DNA of 42,657 nucleotides. Source: a virus. The stretch covers positions 1-42,657 of the IMG/VR virus record IMGVR_UViG_3300023242_000124; one strand, 5' to 3'. Every line of letters starts with the position of its first letter. Position 1 is the stretch's first letter. The translations under genes were made by a program, and so were the position numbers. The notes beneath the pieces are model-generated. The model did no database searches. It worked only from the letters and a program-made list of their open reading frames with translations, and was not told where the DNA came from. Positions 1 through 7,518 of the stretch are shown one piece after another.

Positions 1-393
1 CTTAGCTGCGTTATACGCGGTTGTGGCGTAGGTAGCGATGACTGTAGACGCAGTGCTAGACGTAGTGGCAGTCTGGCTGTCGGAAAACCCTATGGCACTC
101 TGTAGATCATCCGCCGCTACCGACACATACACCACAGCAGCGCCTGTGAGGCTCAATAGAGCGCCTGTCGAGCTTTCCCCTAACGTGCGTGACAACGTAG
201 TCCCAGTGGCCGTATAGGTGCCCGAACCAATCTCCCAAGATACGCCGTCCTCAATGACGTAGCGAACCACATCAGCGTCAACCACGCCAGCATCAGCAAA
301 GGTCTGGTAGCCACTCTCAGCAGAGCCAAGCGTGATTGTACCAGTGCCAGTCGTGGCGGTAGCAACTTTGGCTCTGTTTACGAGAGTGACCAT
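1..393 (-). CDS. Virion structural protein, N-terminal part (runs off window)
   Basis: An open frame starts at ATG 393 with AAGGAC upstream as ribosome binding site and stays open for 131 codons to base 1, so the 3' end lies outside the window. The protein opens [20 protein letters not shown] and is rich in Thr, Gly, Ala and Ser with alternating hydrophobics, as in beta-rich tail or fibre-associated proteins. Similar openings (VNRAKV..., then a YVIEDG-type motif near residue 45) are familiar from small virion proteins of marine phages and alphaproteobacterial prophages; this is from memory and not searched. It is the last gene seen in the leftward structural operon. The exact role is unknown. 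Confidence 0.75.
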   Translation of the reverse strand, partial: MVTLVNRAKVATATTGTGTITLGSAESGYQTFADAGVVDADVVRYVIEDGVSWEIGSGTYTATGTTLSRTLGESSTGALLSLTGAAVVYVSVAADDLQSAIGFSDSQTATTSSTASTVIATYATTAYNAAK

Positions 394-403
394 TTTTATG
401 TCC

Positions 404-823
404 TTACGCGATGCGGAGGATAGCGTTCGATGCGTCCGCTACCGGGAACTGGATGGTGAAGTCGCCGTCAGTAGAGGTCTTGTCAGCCCCAAAATCAAGG
501 ATCGCAATAGCTCGATTGGCCTTAGATGCGTTGTATAGCATCGCACCGCGCGCAGTGATCGTCGAAGACGCCCACGTAGTATTGTCAAAGTCCACAATCG
601 CGGTTGTACCGCTGGAGCTAATCGTTGCCCCAGTTAGGGTGTTGCCCCCAGCGGTGTACCCGGTACCGGCAACCTCATTTGTTGTAGCATACGCTGTAGT
701 CGTCGCCCCGAGGGTCGCCGAGCTAGTAAACAGCGCAATTTTAATCGTGTCAGTGTCGAGGTCGTGCACGCCGCCAAGAAGCTCAGTCTTGAAACTTGTG
801 CACATCGCTTGTGTGATAGCCAT
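404..823 (-). CDS. Small virion/tail-associated structural protein
   Basis: A 139-aa protein starting at ATG 823 behind AGGAGATAAGAC, a strong ribosome binding site. It begins [18 protein letters not shown], then [19 protein letters not shown], and continues as a Thr/Gly/Ala-rich beta-type sequence without membrane segments or catalytic motifs. Proteins with this TSFKxELLxGxHxF/L plus IKIAL(Y/F)TSSATL layout are common in structural modules of marine phages, usually next to adaptor and fibre genes. Position after the 209-aa adaptor-like gene and before the fibre-like gene fits a tail or decoration role. Function is inferred only from context. Confidence 0.8.
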   Translation of the reverse strand: MAITQAMCTSFKTELLGGVHDLDTDTIKIALFTSSATLGATTTAYATTNEVAGTGYTAGGNTLTGATISSSGTTAIVDFDNTTWASSTITARGAMLYNASKANRAIAILDFGADKTSTDGDFTIQFPVADASNAILRIA

Positions 824-834
824 GTCTTATCTCC

Positions 835-1464
835 TTAGCTCACGGCAGTGCGTACTTGGCCAGAACGGTATGTGTCCTGACGCATTTTGCCATCCCCGAG
901 ATTCTTGAGCAGCCCGATCGCAAGCACATACAGTTGATTGTACATGTTGACGACGTCCTGCTCGCCTTTCAAGAAGCGGATAGCTTCAACCAGCGCACCG
1001 TTTAGTAGCGCTGAATCAAACTCGTTCCCTAGCCACGTCGTACCTGCGGTAACGATGGACTCCGGGTAGTATCCGTAATGCAGTTCTACGGTGTAGTCCG
1101 CATTGGGTGTAGGGCCCAAAATAAATGCGTTACCGTCAAAAAACGCGTAGTGTTTGGGTACGCCAATACCCCCCGGCGCAGGGTAGGCTTCCCGGATAAA
1201 ATTTACGTCCTTGTTAAGCAAGTACGAATAATTACCGGACTCCTCTACAACCGCCATACTGAAAGAGTACAGGAAATCTTCGGGCATAGAAAGGTACTTG
1301 TTCCCAGAGGTTACCGTACCCGTCACGTTCTTGCGGAGTTCCGGAATCTGGACCGTATTGTATATTTTCTGCTCCGCCTGTTTAACAAACATGGCAAGCT
1401 GGTCGTCGGTGAACGACGTTTCACAGATATCTTCGATGTTTGCTTTCAGCTCGGCGTAATCCAT
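835..1464 (-). CDS. Head-tail adaptor-like protein
   Basis: A 209-aa protein starting ATG 1464 just after the stop of a 51-aa gene, with GGGGTAAGG as overlapping ribosome binding site. The N-terminal third is predicted helical (AELKANIEDICETSFTDDQL, then KQAEQKIYNTVQIPELRK), followed by a beta region with LSMPEDFLYSFSMAV. The C-terminal part is helical again (ALVEAIRFLKGEQDVVNMYN). This helix-bundle plus beta insert resembles the gp4/gp6-type adaptor or DNA-stabilising proteins that sit under the portal in short-tailed phages. The assignment rests on pattern and on location in the head-tail joining segment, not on a search. Confidence 0.65.
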   Translation of the reverse strand: MDYAELKANIEDICETSFTDDQLAMFVKQAEQKIYNTVQIPELRKNVTGTVTSGNKYLSMPEDFLYSFSMAVVEESGNYSYLLNKDVNFIREAYPAPGGIGVPKHYAFFDGNAFILGPTPNADYTVELHYGYYPESIVTAGTTWLGNEFDSALLNGALVEAIRFLKGEQDVVNMYNQLYVLAIGLLKNLGDGKMRQDTYRSGQVRTAVS

Positions 1465-1467
1465 ACC

Positions 1468-1623
1468 TTACCCCATTGGCCCGCGGGCCATGATACCTTT
1501 AGTGGCTGCACCGGTGCCACGGACCTTCGTGCCGCCAGATTTCTTGGCGGGCTTCTTCATCTTCTTCGTCTGGCTTTTGACTTTACCACCAGACATCATC
1601 TTCTTGGTTCCGCAGCTAGGCAT
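1468..1623 (-). CDS. Small Lys/Gly-rich basic protein (51 aa)
   Basis: A short gene with ATG at 1623, AGGAGATACACTC upstream and TAA at 1468-1470. The 51-aa product starts MPSCGTKKMMSGGKVKSQTK and ends with a KVRGTGAATKG motif. It is very rich in Lys, Gly and Met and has no hydrophobic core. The last third matches the C-terminus of the 123-aa protein encoded at 3059-3430 (KVRGAGMASKG), so the two are probably related. Tight spacing with both neighbours and the good ribosome binding site support it as a real gene. Its function is unknown; binding to packaged DNA is a guess from its charge. Confidence 0.7.
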   Translation of the reverse strand: MPSCGTKKMMSGGKVKSQTKKMKKPAKKSGGTKVRGTGAATKGIMARGPMG

Positions 1624-1634
1624 GAGTGTATCTC

Positions 1635-1946
1635 CTATGAAGTTATTACTGTGACTTGCCCGATAAATCCAGTGCCAACTATCTGCCGTACTGGGATGAT
1701 CTGTGCACGGCTTTGAGCGTATTCAGAGCTATCGGGGCGTGGGTTACGGAGGGCCTGCGGGTCCTCCACCGGAAACTCGCCTAACTTAAGCTGGGGGTGA
1801 TCCGGGTCCCAGCATGTTGAGCAAGATAACAAGTTTGTCTTACGACCCTTAACGAAGGTAGTGCGTAGCTTACGTAGCGGGTATTGAAACCCGCATATAT
1901 CGCATATGCCGATCGCTTTTTGGCTTGAGGCAAACCGATTACTCAC
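1635..1946 (-). CDS. Zinc-ribbon protein in structural operon
   Basis: A 103-aa protein with a GTG start at 1946. The GTGA sequence overlaps the TGA stop of the upstream gene, implying translational coupling; GAGGATGG precedes it. Two CxxC pairs (C15/C18 and C42/C45, the second as SCSTCWDPDH) form a likely zinc ribbon. The remainder is proline-rich with a short beta-like tail. Its place between two adaptor-like genes suggests a minor virion or assembly component. I do not recognise a named family, although similar small zinc proteins occur at this place in marine phages. Confidence 0.75.
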   Translation of the reverse strand: MSNRFASSQKAIGICDICGFQYPLRKLRTTFVKGRKTNLLSCSTCWDPDHPQLKLGEFPVEDPQALRNPRPDSSEYAQSRAQIIPVRQIVGTGFIGQVTVITS

Positions 1947-2626
1947 CGGACCATCCTCACGCTGGGCACGAACCGTATTGGAGCCTTCTCACGGTCTTCT
2001 TCGGCAGCAAGCCGGAATTGATCCTCGTATTCGGCCTTAAGGAGCGGGATACGGTCGATGAGCTCGGGCACCTTCATCGCGATGTAGTACGCCAGCCCCG
2101 CTACCAGACAGGGGAGAAAGCGGAAGTTCATATCCGCAGTTTGAACCCCGGAGCCCGCGTCTTGGACGCGGCGCATGCGCCAGTAAACAAACGTATAGTT
2201 GTTAGAGTCCGGCACCGGCCAGACATTAATCCGTGGGGCGTCACGGAGACGCTCAATCCACACCTGAATCGGCCTACCGGTGTTGGTCTTGTTAGGAATC
2301 GTGGAGTAGGTGCTAACGCTAATACGCGAGATATTAAGGTCTTGCTGCGTGCTGCCTGCCCCTGTGCGAATAACCTGCTCAAGTAGGTCGATGGTGTCCG
2401 CAGGTAGGGCGTACTGTGCTACACCTTGCGAAAGGCTTAGAACCCCCTCGTCGATGGTCCACATGTTGATGCCGCGGTTCTGCCACTCGATCGTCATCAA
2501 GTTCATAGACCGCCGCGCAGTGCGAAGGTCATAGCCAGACCGCATCTCGCGGCCCGCACGTTCCCATGCTTCCTCGGCGATCTCCGTGAAGTCCATGTTA
2601 AACGCTGTGGTACCGGATGTGGTCAC
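1943..2626 (-). CDS. Head-tail connector/DNA-stabilisation-like protein
   Basis: A 227-aa protein. The start used is GTG 2626, which overlaps the upstream TGA (GTGA); an ATG at 2596 (MDFTEIAEEAWERAG) is a possible alternative. The N-terminal region is helical, with EEAWERAGREMRSGYDLRTA followed by NLMTIEWQNRGINMWT. A beta-rich middle section contains the ALPADTIDLLEQV segment, and the C-terminus is helical. This order is typical of connector proteins that bind below the portal in P22- or N4-like short-tailed phages. No catalytic motif is seen. The family call is by pattern and context. Confidence 0.65.
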   Translation of the reverse strand: MTTSGTTAFNMDFTEIAEEAWERAGREMRSGYDLRTARRSMNLMTIEWQNRGINMWTIDEGVLSLSQGVAQYALPADTIDLLEQVIRTGAGSTQQDLNISRISVSTYSTIPNKTNTGRPIQVWIERLRDAPRINVWPVPDSNNYTFVYWRMRRVQDAGSGVQTADMNFRFLPCLVAGLAYYIAMKVPELIDRIPLLKAEYEDQFRLAAEEDREKAPIRFVPSVRMVR

Positions 2627-2901
2627 TTGCTACCCCGTTTTGCTGCTGACACCCTACGAGGTTTACCCGCTGGTTGCCCTAGTCGTTTCTTCTCAGCGAC
2701 CTTCTTGCTCTTCTCTGAAGAGCTCATTTCACCGCTAGTCTTAGGGGTCTTGCCAGACACCCGCTTGCTTGGTCTGCAATACGGAGTACCCCGACTTTCG
2801 CCCTCTTGGCGTCCGCAAGCCTTACCAGTGCGCACGTCTTTCCAGTCCTCTTTGAACCAGCGCTTCAGTGCCGCACCTTTCTCCGTCTTGCGAACCGCCA
2901 T
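2623..2901 (-). CDS. Small basic viral protein, DUF5872-like
   Basis: The start ATG at 2901 overlaps the previous stop as TGATG, giving 92 aa; a longer in-frame version from 2949 is less likely because it would overlap the upstream gene. Near the N-terminus is a conserved block, ALKRWFKEDWKDVRTGKACG, followed by RGTPYCRPSKRVSGKTPKTS. I associate this block with a small domain (DUF5872, number from memory) seen in cyanophages, other marine phages and some large eukaryotic viruses. The rest is Lys/Ser-rich. It is one of three adjacent small basic genes with conserved Cys residues. A role in binding DNA in the virion is only a guess. Confidence 0.75.
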   Translation of the reverse strand: MAVRKTEKGAALKRWFKEDWKDVRTGKACGRQEGESRGTPYCRPSKRVSGKTPKTSGEMSSSEKSKKVAEKKRLGQPAGKPRRVSAAKRGSK

Positions 2902-3059
2902 CACTTCGACCCTTTGTTGCCCCAGTTCTTTGCCCCGACCTTGCGGCACTTGGCAATAGCCCCAGAAGCATAGGCGGACGGAAAGACCTTATAGCGAGAT
3001 TTTACCTTGCTATAGCAGTCGTCTTTGACCGCCCCACCTTTCTTGTAGCGCTTGCGCAT
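2901..3059 (-). CDS. Small basic cysteine-containing protein (52 aa)
   Basis: A short gene whose ATG at 3059 overlaps the upstream TAA (TAATG) and whose TGA at 2901 overlaps the downstream ATG (TGATG), so both junctions look translationally coupled. The 52-aa product contains DDCYSKVKSRYKVFPSAYAS and then AKCRKVGAKNWG. This Tyr/Lys/Ala motif is, from memory, conserved in cyanophage and other marine phage proteins, sometimes as part of a larger basic protein. Two Cys residues and strong basic charge are the visible features. The function is unknown. Confidence 0.75.
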   Translation of the reverse strand: MRKRYKKGGAVKDDCYSKVKSRYKVFPSAYASGAIAKCRKVGAKNWGNKGSK

Positions 3060-3430
3060 TACATCATCTTGCAGGCGCGGACGCCCTTAGACGCCATACC
3101 CGCACCCCGTACTTTACCGCCAGCCTTCATTTTATGTGCGGAATCCTTCATCATGGTGCCGTCAGGCATTTTGTGCATGCCGACTTTACCGCCAGCCATC
3201 ATGCCTTCAGGCATCTCCATGGCTTCCCGCATCGACGCGCGGTTGCCGCGGCCTACAGCCGTGTCGGAGGACATCATGTCTTCAATTTCTTGGGGGCGCT
3301 TGCGGGGGCGGATCGACCGAGCCGGTGCAGCCGAGCTCCTACCTTCCATAAGGTCATCTGGACGCGCCTTTGGGCGCATTTTCGGGCGGTCAGACGATGC
3401 CATGCCGCCGTTCTGGTATTTCTTCATCAT
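3059..3430 (-). CDS. Lys/Met/Gly-rich basic protein
   Basis: The start chosen is ATG 3430 (MMKKYQNGGMASSD), which has GGAGATAAACTC upstream; the frame stays open to 3538 but would overlap the preceding gene. The 123-aa protein is low in complexity. It has a basic Arg/Pro middle (MRPKARPDDLM), two GGKV segments and a C-terminal KVRGAGMASKGVRACKM. That end is shared with the 51-aa protein at 1468-1623. No membrane segment or enzyme motif is visible. Such proteins recur in marine phage structural clusters and are probably minor virion components; this is inference. Confidence 0.65.
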   Translation of the reverse strand: MMKKYQNGGMASSDRPKMRPKARPDDLMEGRSSAAPARSIRPRKRPQEIEDMMSSDTAVGRGNRASMREAMEMPEGMMAGGKVGMHKMPDGTMMKDSAHKMKAGGKVRGAGMASKGVRACKMM

Positions 3431-3473
3431 GAGTTTATCTCCTACGCTTTGAGGTGCCCCGACTTCGGTGGCA

Positions 3474-3737
3474 TTAGCAGTTCCACGCCCGAAGGCTTTT
3501 ATTGATCCGAGAATCCGGGTCGTTCTTTGTCTTCTCACTTGTCAGCTTTTTCTTCATGCCAGACATCCGGGCACAGAAGCTCTTACGGCGGTTGCCGTCC
3601 TTTGTGCCAGCCTTGGCCTTGGGGGCCGGGGGCTTTAGGTTCATCCCCTGCTTTTTTGCAGACGCGCGGCCTTTGGCATTGAGCCCACCTTTTGGGTTCT
3701 TGCCTTCCTTACGCTGCCATGCTGGAGACTTCGCCAT
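3474..3737 (-). CDS. Small basic viral protein, DUF6321-like
   Basis: An 87-aa protein starting ATG 3737 behind AAGGTGCAGT. It carries AWQRKEGKNPKGGLNAKGRA at the N-terminus and RKSFCARMSGMKKKLTSEKT near the C-terminus, ending SRINKSLRAWNC. Both blocks are hallmarks of a small conserved viral domain (DUF6321, number from memory) found in cyanophages, marine phages and some large DNA viruses of eukaryotes. Two conserved Cys residues and many Lys/Arg suggest metal or nucleic acid binding, which is unproven. It is grouped with the other basic small proteins of this operon. Confidence 0.8.
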   Translation of the reverse strand: MAKSPAWQRKEGKNPKGGLNAKGRASAKKQGMNLKPPAPKAKAGTKDGNRRKSFCARMSGMKKKLTSEKTKNDPDSRINKSLRAWNC

Positions 3738-3745
3738 ACTGCACC

Positions 3746-4024
3746 TTAGCTGTAGAACACGGTCATGGCGCTAATGTTTGTAAGCGCCGTGATAAAGACA
3801 TCGGAAGAGCAACGAATCCCATAGTCTGGAATGTTGATTGAGTACGAGTCGGACGGGATAAAGTCGATGTCGAGAACCAGTGGGCCCCCGGCACCATCAG
3901 TCACGGTCAGCCGACCGGCACCGCCTGCAGTGGTAAAAACCTGAACCTGCCGGATGCGAGCTGGGCCTACAGCTAGCGACCCCGCTGCGGTGACGCGTTT
4001 TGTCCGAAGATCGGAGCTAGACAT
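3746..4024 (-). CDS. Small beta-rich structural protein
   Basis: A 92-aa protein starting ATG 4024, with GGAGGGCTAACGT upstream overlapping the stop of a 37-aa gene. The sequence alternates hydrophobic and polar residues (RIRQVQVFTTAGGAGRLTVT, then PLVLDIDFIPSDSYSINIP), as in a small beta-sandwich such as a decoration or fibre-tip protein. There are no transmembrane segments and no enzyme motifs. I do not recognise a named family. Operon position between the capsid gene and the basic-protein cluster suggests a virion role. Confidence 0.75.
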   Translation of the reverse strand: MSSSDLRTKRVTAAGSLAVGPARIRQVQVFTTAGGAGRLTVTDGAGGPLVLDIDFIPSDSYSINIPDYGIRCSSDVFITALTNISAMTVFYS

Positions 4025-4027
4025 ACG

Positions 4028-4141
4028 TTAGCCCTCCTTCTTTTTGGGGGCCACTTTTGGAGCTTTGATCGGGTTTCCATCCGCGTCGAGCCCGCGCGCT
4101 GCGAGTTCTTCCGGTGTCGGGAGTGTCCATTTAATTGTCAT
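4028..4141 (-). CDS. Tiny hypothetical protein (37 aa)
   Basis: ATG at 4141 is preceded by GAGGTGAGCT and the frame closes with TAA at 4028-4030, giving MTIKWTLPTPEELAARGLDA and a Lys-rich tail. It sits in the gap between two clear genes, on the same strand, with the next gene's ribosome binding site overlapping its end. These features suggest a real mini-gene. Nothing can be said of function. Confidence 0.55.
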   Translation of the reverse strand: MTIKWTLPTPEELAARGLDADGNPIKAPKVAPKKKEG

Positions 4142-4149
4142 AGCTCACC

Positions 4150-4398
4150 TCACGCTGCTGCGATGGTAGCGCCGGTATCCGACCGCTTCCAGTCAGTGCC
4201 ATTAGAGAACGCGAGAATCGGGGAACCCGCTGCGCCATTGGACACATAGATGATAGTGCCCGCGCCTGCTGTAGCCGCCGATGGGGCGTTCGCAACGGTG
4301 TATGTGGGGAGTTTGATTGCGCCAACAACATCGCCTGTGATGGAGCCAACAAAGCCGTTAGTCGAAACTACCGGTCCGCTAAACGTTGTAGTACCCAT
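4150..4398 (-). CDS. Small fibre-like structural protein
   Basis: An 82-aa protein starting ATG 4398 behind CAGGAGATACAC. It begins MGTTTFSGPVVSTNGFVGSI and continues with Gly/Ala/Thr-rich repeats. It ends in GTIIYVSNGAAGSP and a FSNGTDWKRSDTG segment. The pattern resembles short domains of phage tail fibres or fibre caps, common in marine phage structural modules. It is the first gene after the capsid terminator. The role is inferred. Confidence 0.75.
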   Translation of the reverse strand: MGTTTFSGPVVSTNGFVGSITGDVVGAIKLPTYTVANAPSAATAGAGTIIYVSNGAAGSPILAFSNGTDWKRSDTGATIAAA

Positions 4399-4470
4399 GT
4401 GTATCTCCTGTCGTGGGTCAAGTCAGCCACACTATGCGGCTGTCAGGAATGTAGGTAGAATACACGATAA

Positions 4471-4506
4471 CAAAACAAAAAGAAAGGGGCCACCGAAGCA
4501 GCCCCT
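4471..4506 (-). terminator. Rho-independent terminator after major capsid gene
   Basis: On the minus strand, AGGGGCTGC and GTGGCCCCT form a 9-bp stem (two G-U wobbles) closed by a TTCG loop (4485-4506). It is followed by TTTCTTTTTGTTTTG. It lies 21 bases past the capsid stop and probably limits read-through to the small downstream genes. Confidence 0.8.
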
Positions 4507-4526
4507 CCCTAACGGTGCCGGTGCGA

Positions 4527-5435
4527 TTAAGCGCCGGGCGAACCGAAGATACCCAGCGGGTCCGAGACACCGAACGAATAACGTTCACGTGCCTTGTAGC
4601 GCGAGTTACCTGTGTCGAAGTCAGCATCCATGGACGTCGACATCGGTGCACGGACGAAGTGCTTCAGGCCGTTTGGAACATCCGTCATCAGGAACCAAGC
4701 GTTGGTGTCCGTCAGATAGTGGTTGATCGTGTAGCCTTCAGGGATCGCCCCGTTGTTCCGGATAGCGTTCAGGTCGTTATCGGCGGTACCGACACGGCCT
4801 TCAGTCTCCAGTAGACGAGTAGCAACGAACTGCAGCGCAGGCGGGATAACCAGCTTGCGTGGCTGGGATGCAATGAGCATCCCGCGTTCGTCAGTCCAAG
4901 CCGCGATCTGGATAACCGCAGCCTCAAGCGAAGTCTCGTTGAGGTCAGCAGCAACCGAGGGGCGGTTAGAGTTAGTGCCACCCGAAACCAGCGGGTGGGC
5001 AGTGGAACAAAGCGTCTGGCCGTCACCGTAGGTGGTGCCTGCGTCAAACGCGTTGTTGAGGATTGCCGCTGCCTTTACCTGCTTGCTGTACGCCATAGCA
5101 CGGGCCAACGCCTTGGTATAACGAGACGACAGAGAGTCGTACAGGTTATCCTCGATGGCTTCCTCCGTGATGGCGAAGCCCATAGCGATGGTCTCGTGGG
5201 TGTAGCGAGCAGTCCATGCTTCCTGAGCATTGTCATACGAAATGGCGGAGCCTTCGTTTTTGACGGGTGCTGCAGAAAAGCCAGACAGCTTAGTTTCTTC
5301 TTCAAACGAGCGATCAGATGTCTCGGTCTCGAAGATTTCAGCGTGCTCTTCACCATACTTGGCGTACTCCAAACCGAACAGAGCGTTCAGCCCCGGAAGG
5401 AGTTCTTTGAGTAGCTGGGCGCGTGAAATTGCCAT
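4527..5435 (-). CDS. Major capsid protein
   Basis: A 302-aa protein starting ATG 5435 behind AAGGAGTAATGTAAC. It begins MAISRAQLLKELLPGLNALF and contains SYDNAQEAWTARYTHETIAM, then GFAITEEAIEDNLYDSLSSR and a long helix. That order (N-arm, E-loop strands, spine helix) is typical of HK97-fold major capsid proteins. A later IIA/IPPALQF-type strand region and a C-terminal SVDPLGIFG-like end (seen as GVSDPLGIFG) fit the A domain. It follows scaffold and decoration genes and is followed by a strong terminator. The function call is firm from context; the family call is by pattern. Confidence 0.88.
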   Translation of the reverse strand: MAISRAQLLKELLPGLNALFGLEYAKYGEEHAEIFETETSDRSFEEETKLSGFSAAPVKNEGSAISYDNAQEAWTARYTHETIAMGFAITEEAIEDNLYDSLSSRYTKALARAMAYSKQVKAAAILNNAFDAGTTYGDGQTLCSTAHPLVSGGTNSNRPSVAADLNETSLEAAVIQIAAWTDERGMLIASQPRKLVIPPALQFVATRLLETEGRVGTADNDLNAIRNNGAIPEGYTINHYLTDTNAWFLMTDVPNGLKHFVRAPMSTSMDADFDTGNSRYKARERYSFGVSDPLGIFGSPGA

Positions 5436-5448
5436 GTTACATTACTCC

Positions 5449-6048
5449 TTATACGCCGGTTGCATTTTGATACTGGTGCATGCCCCAATTCCACTTGACG
5501 ACCAGCTCAACAAACGTATCGGAACCAGTCTTGGTATCCGGAATAACGTCGATGACGCGAATCGGCAGAGTGTTCGTGGTGGCTGCAGAAGTCGAAAGCA
5601 CGGCGACTTTCGAGTTTCCAGTAGTGGTCGTCCCAGCGTTTTGTACCAGCGCCACGTTGTTACCAACGACGGTGCGGCCAACGCCTGCAATCACAGTCGT
5701 GCCAGACACGACGGCGACCTTAAACAGCTGGTCGGGATCATCCGCAACATACGCGACAATGTCGGATGCTACGGTGTTTGCGGGGAAATACTGGCTATAC
5801 AGCTCGTAACCCAGACTTGGGTCCGTGTATCTGCAGCCAAGAAAAATACCCACGGGGGTTGCGGTCGTAGTTCCGGTGTCTTTCTCCAGAGTACCGTCAC
5901 TTACGAGCTTAACAACGTCGCCATTCAGCAGGTTCGTTGCATAGCCCGAAGCAATAGGAATCTGGCGCGTAGCACCAGCGAACACCTGACCACCGATCAA
6001 ATTGATCGGCTTCAGCCCGTATGGGGCGTCAACGGTAGGATATGCCAT
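5449..6048 (-). CDS. Capsid decoration-like protein
   Basis: A 199-aa protein starting ATG 6048 behind CAGGAGCTAGAT. It begins MAYPTVDAPYGLKPINLIGG and is Thr/Val/Gly-rich with beta-type alternation; there is one aromatic C-terminal segment (KWNWGMHQYQN). Proteins of this type lie directly upstream of the major capsid gene in many marine phages and are thought to decorate or stabilise the head. The 13-base gap to the capsid gene suggests co-translation. No enzymatic motif is present. Confidence 0.75.
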   Translation of the reverse strand: MAYPTVDAPYGLKPINLIGGQVFAGATRQIPIASGYATNLLNGDVVKLVSDGTLEKDTGTTTATPVGIFLGCRYTDPSLGYELYSQYFPANTVASDIVAYVADDPDQLFKVAVVSGTTVIAGVGRTVVGNNVALVQNAGTTTTGNSKVAVLSTSAATTNTLPIRVIDVIPDTKTGSDTFVELVVKWNWGMHQYQNATGV

Positions 6049-6060
6049 ATCTAGCTCCTG

Positions 6061-6510
6061 TTAAGTTCCATTACCAAAGGTAACCCGTGTCTTCCGCTCG
6101 TTAAAAAGCGGCATACGCGGATCGTTCTCACGCATGAAGTTGTTGTCTACCGAACGCATCTGAGACTTAGTCTGGGTAGTGTAATATTCATTACGCTCCT
6201 CGACCAACTCTTTAGGTGCTTTGCAGAGCATCAATCCACCAATTACCACGTTTTCTGCAAACCGTTCATTCTCAACGGTGACCATGGTAATCTCTGGGTG
6301 ATCCACCGCTTTCACGGGTTCCCAACCTTCACGCAATTTCGAAGAAACATTCGTGGCGTCGACTTGCCCTTGCGTGCTTATGCGCACCCAGTGATAGTCA
6401 TAACCTGCCTCGGGATTCGGCGACGGAAGAACTTCCGGGCGCTGCCAAGTCCGTTTACGCGTGGTCTTTTCACGGGTGTCAAGCTCGCGGTCTATGCGAT
6501 TCTCAGCCAT
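6061..6510 (-). CDS. Conserved phage protein of head module (149 aa)
   Basis: Starts ATG 6510 with GAGGAAAC upstream, overlapping the scaffold gene by 8 bases. The N-terminus is charged (REKTTRKRTWQRP), then comes YDYHWVRISTQGQVDATNVS with the REGWEPV motif, and the C-terminal half is helical and polar. The YxxxWVR...N...R...GW(E/V)PV layout is one I recall from a conserved, unnamed family in marine phage head modules. Position between scaffold and decoration genes suggests a minor head or assembly factor. Function unknown. Confidence 0.75.
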   Translation of the reverse strand: MAENRIDRELDTREKTTRKRTWQRPEVLPSPNPEAGYDYHWVRISTQGQVDATNVSSKLREGWEPVKAVDHPEITMVTVENERFAENVVIGGLMLCKAPKELVEERNEYYTTQTKSQMRSVDNNFMRENDPRMPLFNERKTRVTFGNGT

Positions 6511-7507
6511 TTTGTTTCCTCATATCTATAGCAACCTGTTTGGCGTATTGTTCCGGGGTAAGTCCCAACCTCTTCGCAATCTGGACCTGTGTTTTGGTCA
6601 GTGTCACCCGGTTCGGCGCAGTACTGCGCGTTGCCGCGGCCACGACCGAGGTCTTCCGCTTCGGCTCTGGAGCCCTTTGTTTCGTGTCCTCGAACTGATC
6701 GGGGAACACTTGGCGCATACGAGTGTTAATCCGCTCGTAGTAGTCATCGCTTTGCGGGCTTACGCCCTCTTTGACGAGTTTATTGTGCAACCCCAGCGCA
6801 AAACTCGTCATCTCGTCATCGCTTTGGAACCAAGAATTGTCGTTCTTCCAATCCAAGGCCCGCTGGTCGACTTTAGGTGCCGGGGCGGGTTCTGCCTTAA
6901 CTTGTACAGGTGTTTCGCGCTCCTGTAAAGTTGGTACCTTGAGGTTGTTTATCTTTTCGAGCTTAAGCCTAGCAGTGGTTAGCTTATCCTGTGCATTAAG
7001 CACAGAATCCGCATCGCCAGAGTCATACGCAACTTTGTACCCAGCCTTCGCGGATTCCATATCCATCGCTGCGCTGCGCTTGGCCTGCTCGATAAGGGCC
7101 GCTTGGCTCTTGGTGCTGGAGGTCTTCAGCTTCTGATTTTCATTAAACAGCTGCTGCGTAAGGCGCTCAAGCTCCTCGCGCGCACGCAGGGCCTCTTCTT
7201 TAGCCCGCCGCTCGTCGTGGTAACCTTTACTAAAGTGCTTGATACGCTTCCGGACTTTGTCGGAATACTCTTCGAGCTCTTCGTCGGTTACATCCTCTGG
7301 GGGATCAGACGGTTTGCGGTTACGGTCGGCAGGGGGCGTATCGTCGACAACCTCTACTGCTATGTCGTCCTCGACAACTACCTCAATCTCTCCCTTCGCC
7401 TTGCCCGTCTTTACCATTGGCTCCGCGGAAGAAGACTCGATGTCGATTTCTACTGTCTCATCGTCGTCGTCGTTTGGAAACCCAAACTCTACTTTTTGAA
7501 AAGGCAT
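6503..7507 (-). CDS. Scaffold-like head assembly protein
   Basis: A 334-aa protein starting ATG 7507 behind AAGGAGCTAGACT. The first about 90 residues are very acidic (NDDDDETVEIDIESSSAEP). Residues about 90-200 are a long charged coiled coil (KEEALRAREELERLTQQLFN), and the C-terminal part is basic and helical, ending in an RLGLTPEQYAKQVA motif. Acidic start, coiled coil and a basic C-terminal capsid-binding tail are the usual layout of internal scaffolds. It lies between portal and capsid genes, as expected. Confidence 0.8.
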   Translation of the reverse strand: MPFQKVEFGFPNDDDDETVEIDIESSSAEPMVKTGKAKGEIEVVVEDDIAVEVVDDTPPADRNRKPSDPPEDVTDEELEEYSDKVRKRIKHFSKGYHDERRAKEEALRAREELERLTQQLFNENQKLKTSSTKSQAALIEQAKRSAAMDMESAKAGYKVAYDSGDADSVLNAQDKLTTARLKLEKINNLKVPTLQERETPVQVKAEPAPAPKVDQRALDWKNDNSWFQSDDEMTSFALGLHNKLVKEGVSPQSDDYYERINTRMRQVFPDQFEDTKQRAPEPKRKTSVVAAATRSTAPNRVTLTKTQVQIAKRLGLTPEQYAKQVAIDMRKQNG

Positions 7508-7518
7508 AGTCTAGCTCC

